Source: Mytilisepta virgata (Eukaryota; Mollusca; Bivalvia; Mytilida; Mytilidae). Taken from it: a stretch of 64,000 bases of DNA. This document shows, piece after piece, positions 62,501-64,000 of this stretch. The stretch is from positions 51,286,341 through 51,350,340 of the forward strand of contig CM051513.1 in assembly GCA_028015205.1 (NCBI GenBank), written 5' to 3'. Numbering within the stretch: position 1 is the first letter of the stretch; the number at the start of each line of letters is the position of its first letter. The translations under genes were made by a program, and so were the position numbers. Below the pieces are notes generated by a model, which saw only the letters and a program-made list of their open reading frames with translations, searched no databases and was not told the DNA's origin.

Positions 62501-63559
62501 TGCCAATCTAATGGTATGTACCCTAATCAACATGTTGCCAATCTAATGGTATGTACCCTAATTGACATGTTGCCAATCTAATTGTACATACCCTAATTGA
62601 CATGTTGCCAATCTAATGGTACGAACCCTAATTGACATGTTGCCAATCTAATAGTACATACCCTAATTGACATGTTGCCAATCTAATGGTATGTACCCTA
62701 ATTGACATGTTGCCAATCTAATGGTATGTACCCTAATTGACATGTTGCCAATCTAATGGTACGTACCCTAATTGACATGCTGCCAGTCTAATGGTATGTA
62801 CCCTAATCGACATGTTGCCAATCTAATGGTACATACCCTAATCAACATGTTGCCAATCTAATGGTATGTACATTAATTGACATGTTGCCAATCTAATGGT
62901 ATGTACCCTAACTGACATGTTGCCAATCTAATGGTACGTACCCTAATTGACATGTTGCCAATCTAATAGTACATACCCTAATTGACATGTTACCAATCTA
63001 ATGGTATGTACCCTAATTGACATGTTACCAATCTAATGGTATGTACCCTAATTGACATGTTGCCAATCTAATGGTACATACCCTAATCAACATGTTGCCA
63101 ATCTAATGGTATGTACATTAATTGACATGTTGCCAATCTAATGGTACGTACCCTAATTGACATGTTGCCAATCTAATGGTACATACCCTAATCGACATGT
63201 TGCCAATCTAATAGTACATACCCTAATTGACATGTTACCAATCTAATGGTATGTACCCTAATTGACAAAATCCAATAAAATTTCAAAATAATAAGAAATG
63301 TATTGTTGAAAAAATTTTAAGCATTAAATCATTAATGTATCCAACTATTACATGGAAAAATACCTGTAATGACTTTTCATCACCAGAAAAAAATGTTATA
63401 TTGTGTTAAGATTACCTTTAGGTTCAGGTGGGGGTTGTAAACCAAGTCGAATTTTTTCTTGTTCCTCTTTCTGAGCTTCTTGTCTGTTCTGCCGCCGTAA
63501 TTTTTTTCTTTCTTTCTTTGTGAGGTAAACAGGTATATCAGGTTCAGATTCTGGTTCCG
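32371..63559 (-). CDS. PRPF3: PRPF3, U4/U6 snRNP protein Prp3, last seven exons (5' part off the window)
   Basis: Seven minus-strand exons (63559-63416, 60850-60751, 48864-48751, 46499-46381, 44861-44775, 36565-36507, 32526-32371) join in phase into 259 residues and a stop. They read closely like the C-terminal ~40% of vertebrate PRPF3: [82 protein letters not shown] and HYWDLA. They cover the Prp3 domain and the C-terminal ferredoxin-like domain (DUF1115). Prp3 holds U4/U6 together in the U4/U6.U5 tri-snRNP in the nucleus. All introns are GT-AG. The gene spans over 31 kb here because its introns are full of repeats. No break was found. Confidence 0.97.
32799..33257 (-). mobile_element. Short Helitron-like repeat, both ends present, PRPF3 intron
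   Basis: Begins CAAGAGGCTCAGTGGGCTAA with CACTCACCTGGCAG and ends TGCCAAGTGATGACAAAAGC, GGCCAGGTGAGCTA. Only ~460 bp, with two to three internal units. Confidence 0.75.
33562..34231 (-). mobile_element. Helitron-like repeat, both ends present, PRPF3 intron
   Basis: Begins CTAGAGGCTCCGAGGAGCCT with GCTCACCTGG and ends GCGCCAAGTGATGGCAATAG, CCAGGTGAGCTA. Contains three to four ~165-bp units (CCTATGTTAAACACTGTTCG, GGCGGCCATCTTGGATGATG). Confidence 0.78.
34445..34900. repeat. ~145-bp unit, three diverged tandem copies
   Basis: Units share GAAGCATGAAATGTAG, ACCCAAGTGTTGCTGAACTG, CAAGAGGACTGTAGTGGTGA and ATCATTGATATAT. A further diverged copy is at 59140-59345. Confidence 0.7.
34917..35141 (+). 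pseudogene. Remnant of a LINE C-terminus (zinc-binding RT tail)
   Basis: The 74-codon frame holds [19 protein letters not shown] followed by R-x-D-L-F, the C-x(n)-E-x-x-H-F-L-x-x-C pattern at the end of many non-LTR RT ORFs. Nothing else of a LINE is visible upstream. Confidence 0.45.
35165..35460 (+). repeat. SINE with tRNA-derived head
   Basis: An A-box-like GGTGGTCTTGTGTTACTG and a B-box-like GGTTGCGGGTTGGATCAC lie ~45 bp apart, then a body with GCCAAGCACGCGGCATTTAG and AGTACAAAGCAGGGATACTG that I recognise from mollusc SINEs. It follows the LINE tail within 25 bp. Confidence 0.65.
35637..36170. mobile_element. MITE-like repeat with ~180-bp internal copies
   Basis: Starts ATTATACCCCCGC. 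Three internal units share GTATTGGACCAGGAC, ACTAGGATCTAACAGTATG and GGCATGTTTGAGAAACTG. Ends CTATATACCCGCC. It resembles the element at 16979-17405. Confidence 0.6.
36507..36565 (-). CDS. PRPF3: PRPF3 exon F: acidic linker and KCSLVWE
   Basis: A 59-nt microexon-like exon. Acceptor TTTCTTGCAG/AGGACA, donor TGGGAA/GTTAGT (a weaker GTTAGT donor). Encodes the serine/glutamate linker [13 protein letters not shown] and CSLVWE. Entered in phase 1, left in phase 0. Confidence 0.94.
36833..44688. repeat. 27-bp minisatellite array, ~7.86 kb, in a PRPF3 intron
   Basis: About 290 head-to-tail units with the core ACCACCAATGG, then AGGTTATTTAACGTGT. Length variants are 26, 27 and 28 bp (TTATT or TTAATTT), and recurring point variants include GATG, GACG, TTGAGG, TAACACC and ATCAATGG. 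The array fills about 96% of the intron between exons E and F. At 27 bp it keeps nine-codon frames open, which explains spurious repetitive ORFs. Confidence 0.98.
37525..42702. repeat. Higher-order tandem duplication (~2.5-2.7 kb unit) within the 27-bp array
   Basis: Rare variant strings recur in the same order. TTAATTCAACATG is at 37681 and again at 40353 (offset 2672). The GTTATTTGACTTG and TTAACACGTACC variants near 38690 and 38830 recur 2482 bp on, and the match holds to ~40220/42702. The offset drops because copy 2 lacks ~190 bp (seven units) present at ~38360-38550. Confidence 0.9.
44775..44861 (-). CDS. PRPF3: PRPF3 exon [10 protein letters not shown]
   Basis: Acceptor TTTTATTTCAG/GACCAA, donor GATGATG/GTAAGC. 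Encodes [18 protein letters not shown] and an acidic/basic tail. Its donor is ~85 bp from the end of the 27-bp array and its acceptor touches a large hairpin. Confidence 0.97.
44880..45025. repeat. ~145-bp hairpin-forming inverted repeat next to PRPF3 exon E
   Basis: AATCTGTATCTGAT pairs with ATCAGATACAGATT, AAGGGGCATGGCAATTTTCT with GAGAAATTGCCATGCCCCTT, and ATTATTTACAGAG with TTCTGTAAATGAT. The loop is near 44958. Confidence 0.9.
45063..45180. repeat. Mussel dispersed repeat fragment
   Basis: Shares AATTTTGATGTGCAAAATGT and AAAATGTTGAAAACC with the copies at 4970-5060 and 7533-7640. Confidence 0.5.
45604..46276. repeat. 42-bp minisatellite, ~16 copies, PRPF3 intron
   Basis: Units contain GGTGTATTATCACTGGACAG, a GACA run and TATGTACTGTA. 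38-bp variants lack one GACA. A polycytosine tract at ~45530-45547 precedes it. Confidence 0.97.
46381..46499 (-). CDS. PRPF3: PRPF3 exon [13 protein letters not shown]
   Basis: Acceptor CTTTTTTCAG/ATTGAAAG, donor GAAGGAG/GTAAGA. Encodes [19 protein letters not shown] and [12 protein letters not shown], the start of the C-terminal domain. Confidence 0.97.
46766..47830. repeat. Mussel repeat with polycytosine tracts and a ~740-bp direct duplication
   Basis: Opens ATGCTCCGCGAGGCGCAGCT and GATACGACCGCAGATG, the head also seen at 50715. TTGTGCAATACACTATGAAG at ~46890 recurs at ~47628, as do flanking blocks. A 36-bp duplicate (GCTATTGCGCAATACTGTGC) is at 47377-47440. Cytosine tracts of up to ~20 at 46826-46860 may be unreliable in length. 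Confidence 0.7.
47831..48750. other. PRPF3 intron, no other feature supported
   Basis: AT-rich. A short frame near 48700 begins after a TTTTTACAG but does not continue PRPF3 and is not conserved-looking. Confidence 0.5.
48751..48864 (-). CDS. PRPF3: PRPF3 exon [12 protein letters not shown]
   Basis: Acceptor TGTTTTACAG/GGCCCA, donor GTGTATAG/GTAACA. Encodes [16 protein letters not shown], the basic helix KKIRKIKED and VHVSVYR. It is separated from exon B by nearly 12 kb of mobile elements. Confidence 0.96.
49080..50041 (-). mobile_element. Helitron-like repeat, interrupted by a solo LTR
   Basis: Begins AGAGGCTCCAAAGAGCCTGA with TACTCACCTG. Internal blocks GGTTGCTAGGGACTTTTTCA repeat three times, then CATGGCAGGTAGATCTTGAC. 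It breaks off at TTAT before the LTR. Confidence 0.65.
50042..50666 (+). repeat. Solo LTR of the gypsy-type element, TTAT target duplication
   Basis: Runs TGTTATGAT...GGCCGTAACA, 625 bp, and is nearly identical to the LTR at 23552-25101 apart from the foldback. TTAT at 50038-50041 is repeated at 50667-50670, as expected for a 4-bp target duplication. A TATA-like GTATATATAC is at ~50311 and AATAAA near 50590. Confidence 0.92.
51009..51748 (+). mobile_element. Nested repeat with hairpin ends (GGGTTCCGCGGAACCC)
   Basis: Opens with a 16-bp perfect palindrome at 51013-51028 and ends CTCGCTTTTTCGACAAAAGT CGAAGG, another hairpin. Inside are 2.5 copies of a ~195-bp unit (AAGTTTGGTACAAATCCAGG, CTTATGATCATAAACAAGC). 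A CGACGACGACGACG run precedes the end. Confidence 0.7.
53344..54333 (+). CDS. Gag-like protein of the recombinase retrotransposon, 329 aa
   Basis: ATG at 53344. The first ~110 residues are basic and rich in Pro, Gln and Arg. A middle helical part ([20 protein letters not shown], [15 protein letters not shown]) is like the capsid region of DIRS-type elements. The end has a Cys/His cluster from residue 267: C-x8-C-x4-C-x3-H, then CMKC and H...C (SLQHPAISC). That pattern fits the CCCH-like finger in DIRS/Ngaro gag. The frame is also open upstream to 53290 without ATG. Confidence 0.82.
   Translation: MPRRENYNLRRRLRPRRNQEVEQPVPAPDPDIPVPEALPVPVPNHDGNVQRRRANRRRAQVQQPAQPPENQQLDQNLQPPAKQMKTTAVQAEMGNCLNASEPLLIPCSNETDILVSPQIKQKIWNFEYVDFSNLLIQNSQYYNNTEQKQKVIIENGMLVLSSKPEKVRSVDNIEVWTEAFSHFSKVLLQRHSGLAQDLFTYMSVIGSAVTDAPFERVYQYDRQFRLRVSQNHTKSWAQIDVFLWLQYIAKGAQGIASNMVYNLAKPCYDYNFKGFCYRYQCIYRHSCMKCSLQHPAISCVKYDRIHGYQGNFQGAFNNNFAMRLLYSSN
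54446..56095 (+). CDS. Reverse transcriptase-RNase H of the recombinase retrotransposon, 549 aa
   Basis: DIRS-type [14 protein letters not shown] and [13 protein letters not shown] near the start, [49 protein letters not shown], then YMDD at residues 233-236 and YLGLTIDT. RNase H follows from ~397 with LYTDSAGG, a TYLEIIP block, [10 protein letters not shown] and [11 protein letters not shown]. The first ATG (54446) lies before a TTTTCTTTCAG/ACTTG acceptor-like site at 54463, so the real start may be spliced from gag. It overlaps the recombinase frame at its end. Confidence 0.93.
   Translation: MTFLSDLSKDRYDIWKMGHSPVKIETLELYLNDYPNKEDRLILYNGFKFGFRLNYNGPRIPFESKNLKSVLINPQGAKCKIETEIVSGRIAGPFDNHPISNLRCSPIGLIPKKTGGWRLITHLSYPPMYSVNDFIDETFTSVKYSSFDNAINMVKTLGKGAKLAKMDIKSAFRLLPVYPGDFDLLGFKIKDKYYIDKCMPMGCSVSCSTFEKFSTFLHWALEKRSGSKNIQHYMDDFLFGGKSDSYECKKLMSHYEDICKDIGVPLANEKTEGPTTVIDYLGLTIDTVNMLIKIPHDKVQDLQEKITRLSNMKKVTLRELQSICGSLAFCTKALPAGRAFSCRLYMATTRASKSFHFIRVTSGMKNDLFMWKLFLEKFNGVSYIHDIEWVSNFDLELYTDSAGGNGKGCAAYLNGQWAYLQWPIEWKDSEIRRDMTYLEIIPIALAIYLWFDKFHLKNILFHSDNLAVVTILNKKSCKSERVMSILRIIVFCSLIGNFQFKSVHVCSKDNAVADALSRANFQKFRRLALMASDFPTPVPEEFLNLLRVK
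56038..56991 (+). CDS. Tyrosine recombinase of the retrotransposon
   Basis: The frame is -1 relative to RT and is open from before the RT stop at 56095, so the two overlap. No ATG opens it; 56131 is a GTG. From 56131, the catalytic residues are R131 (FGFMRIGE), H243 and R246 (HSFRIGAA) and Y277 (SFRSYIR), preceded by MGRWNS. The N-terminal core-binding part ([21 protein letters not shown]) is also present. The enzyme joins circular cDNA into the genome without target duplication. Expression by -1 frameshift or splicing is inference; the exact start is unknown. Confidence 0.92.
   Translation, partial: QRFSNSSSRRIFEPLKGEVNKLLQHSISANTVNVYENAITSFASFRTSFQVEEIWPPPIDHLINYIAFLSKKGYSYKTAKSYLSGINYKLKINDWNDHSDSFILEKMLKGMQRLGKTTDSRKPITIDILKRIIPVLNYVCDSLYETKMFSAAFCLAFFGFMRIGEIAYLNKATDHVLRVSDISFNKENSEVFVVVKSSKTDQIGHATTLILCKNENDEICVVNNLKTYIQLRPKIAGPLFCHLNHNALSRYQFLAVLRAALNFVDLNADDFNTHSFRIGAATTAAMTGKTDDEIKSMGRWNSNSFRSYIRIEHLVKF
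57015..57620 (+). CDS. SGNH/GDSL-type hydrolase domain of the retrotransposon
   Basis: The open frame begins after TAATTGTTTCAG at 57003-57014, a good 3' splice site, rather than at an ATG. Block I is VIWIIGSSL (57027-57053), with a likely nucleophile serine. The oxyanion block is HCGGNDIGL (GGND at 57234-57245) and the catalytic D-x-x-H is DGVHLS (57507-57524). It is 24 bp downstream of the recombinase stop. The role of this domain in such elements is not known to me. Confidence 0.85.
   Translation, partial: GFYNVIWIIGSSLITKASSHSQNRPLGNNLGLHNLGYKLTWAGMSGMSVYNVVPTVQSMINFYGLPDAVLIHCGGNDIGLVNCAKLLFDIKFMLYVVRRMICGRKVIFSSILPRLQWRYSDNARAMDVTRKRINRGVKSYLNKTGGYTIIHKDFEDTPESLFCSDGVHLSFIGNDIFLNSLQSALEYFHFMPYNTVYPMQE
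58172..58625 (-). mobile_element. Helitron-like repeat fragment, like 49590-50030
   Basis: TTTTGGTCATGTTGACTTAT and ATGGCAGGTAGATCTTGACC are nearly identical to the 49.6-50.0 kb copy. Ends ACGGACGACGGATGCC with no tip. Confidence 0.65.
58626..59139. other. PRPF3 intron, no feature supported
   Basis: AT-rich DNA with ATAGGG-containing stretches (TATAGGGCTAATATAG, TATAGGGATTATAGGGC); no gene or clear repeat boundary. Confidence 0.4.
59140..59345. repeat. Diverged copy of the 34445-34900 repeat
   Basis: Shares GGTGAAGTATCATTGATATA, TCATGCAATAAATGTAGG and TTCTGAGAAATAGACCCTAA blocks. Confidence 0.5.
59412..59660 (-). repeat. SINE with tRNA-like head and conserved metazoan core, target duplication
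   Basis: On the minus strand it begins GGGGCTCGGTGGCTGAGTGG (A box) and has a B box GGTTGTGAGTTCGAATTTC, then a core with GGTACTCTGGCTTCCTCCAC and GGCATAAAACCCCAAC, and a TAAATAAATA tail. AATTCATAACT (59401-59411) and AATTCAAAACT (59661-59671) flank it. The core looks like the one shared by mollusc MetaSINE-type families. Confidence 0.85.
59672..60746. other. PRPF3 intron, nothing recognised
   Basis: No exon-like frame, tandem repeat or inverted pair noticed. Confidence 0.4.
60751..60850 (-). CDS. PRPF3: PRPF3 exon [17 protein letters not shown]
   Basis: Acceptor GATTGTAG/TAAGGATG, donor GACAAAA/GTAAGT. Encodes the most conserved stretch of the Prp3 domain and [12 protein letters not shown]. 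The residues equivalent to the human retinitis pigmentosa RP18 positions fall here. Confidence 0.97.
60953..61476 (-). mobile_element. Helitron-like repeat, 5' end missing
   Basis: Begins CTAGAGGCTCCCAGGAACCT with CGCTCATCTGG ~100 bp from PRPF3 exon B. Units carry GGGTCCTATGTTCAACTATA and GGCAGCCATTTTGGATGGCA; a GACGACGACG run is at ~61408. Confidence 0.68.
61477..62365. other. PRPF3 intron, nothing recognised
   Basis: AT-rich without supported features. Confidence 0.4.
62366..63267. repeat. 35-bp minisatellite, ~25 copies, PRPF3 intron
   Basis: Units read CATGTTGCCAATCTAATGGT followed by ACGTACCCTAATTGA, with repeated variants (ATGTACC, ATAGTACATA, AATCAACATG). It ends 149 bp before the exon A donor region. 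Confidence 0.97.
63416..63559 (-). CDS. PRPF3: PRPF3 exon A: Lys/Glu-rich helix and GLQPPPEPK
   Basis: Acceptor CCTCCCAG/CGGAACC, donor CCTAAAG/GTAATC. Encodes [15 protein letters not shown], then the helix [22 protein letters not shown] at the start of the Prp3 domain. Phase 1 in, phase 1 out. Confidence 0.96.
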
Positions 63560-64000
63560 CTGGGAGGAAAGAATTTATATATACCTTGGAGGTTCACTTG
63601 TGATGTAATCAACACCATGCAAGGTGTTAGTTTTTTTCAAGTTAATATCTAATGGTGACTTTAACATGAAGAACAATAATAAAAACTTGATCTTTTGACT
63701 TGTGGATACACGGAAATTTATTACTATAAAACCCATCACGACAGCAGGAATTTCTGTTTGAGCTTCAATTATGAAAAATAATCATTGTACACATCATATA
63801 AAATAAACCTCTCAACAACACGACACAATCTATTGAAGTCATTATTAGAAGTTACAATGAATCTCTCAAGGCTACAAAAAACCTGAATCAACGATCCCCT
63901 TTTGCTATGAACAGTCTTATTACAAATACACATTATGTAATCAAAGTTTGTAATATTAGACCAAAGTTATCGAAATTTTTTTTTTCTTGTCAGACATTGG
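63560..64000. other. PRPF3 upstream intron, no exon seen
   Basis: The preceding PRPF3 exon is not in this stretch; the gene continues beyond the window. Confidence 0.6.

Overview
The window is animal nuclear DNA, most likely from a marine mussel (Mytilus or a close relative). It is AT-rich, has spliced genes with long introns, and is packed with short repeat families that I recognise from bivalve and especially mussel genomes. No bacterial operons, rRNA, true tRNA genes or CRISPR arrays are present.

Two host genes can be read exon by exon, both on the minus strand. (1) A five-exon gene at 4665-11718 appears complete. It encodes a secreted protein of about 316 residues with a signal peptide, a PAN/apple-like cysteine module and a full fibrinogen-related C-terminal domain (a FReD/ficolin-like lectin). 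(2) The last seven exons of PRPF3, the U4/U6 snRNP protein Prp3 of the spliceosome, lie scattered from 63559 down to 32371. All splice phases agree and they give 259 residues to the stop codon. The 5' part of PRPF3 lies beyond the right edge.

Layout. 1-4.6 kb: repeats, including a 2.7-kb inverted-repeat element with a nested Helitron-like repeat. 4.6-11.8 kb: FReD gene, its introns holding 40-, 29-, 21- and 20-bp tandem arrays, a G-tract foldback and a 260-bp palindrome. 12-25 kb: intergenic DNA made of MITE-like and Helitron-like repeats. 23.5-30.8 kb: a decayed Ty3/gypsy-type element with integrase upstream of reverse transcriptase; a foldback element sits inside its 5' LTR and another repeat inside its RT. 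32.4-64 kb: PRPF3. Its introns hold a 7.9-kb array of a 27-bp minisatellite (with a 2.5-kb higher-order duplication), a 42-bp and a 35-bp minisatellite, a solo copy of the same LTR, and a tyrosine-recombinase retrotransposon (gag, RT-RNase H, recombinase and SGNH hydrolase, all open). That retrotransposon is itself nested in a mussel repeat.

The host genes are functionally unrelated: one is probably a secreted lectin, the other a core splicing factor. The main interest is in the mobile and repetitive DNA: the empty-site comparison between the two LTR copies, the IN-before-RT gene order, the intact recombinase retroelement, the Helentron-like termini of the commonest repeat, and how PRPF3 tolerates introns filled with minisatellite DNA. 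All calls are from reading the sequence; no database search was run.
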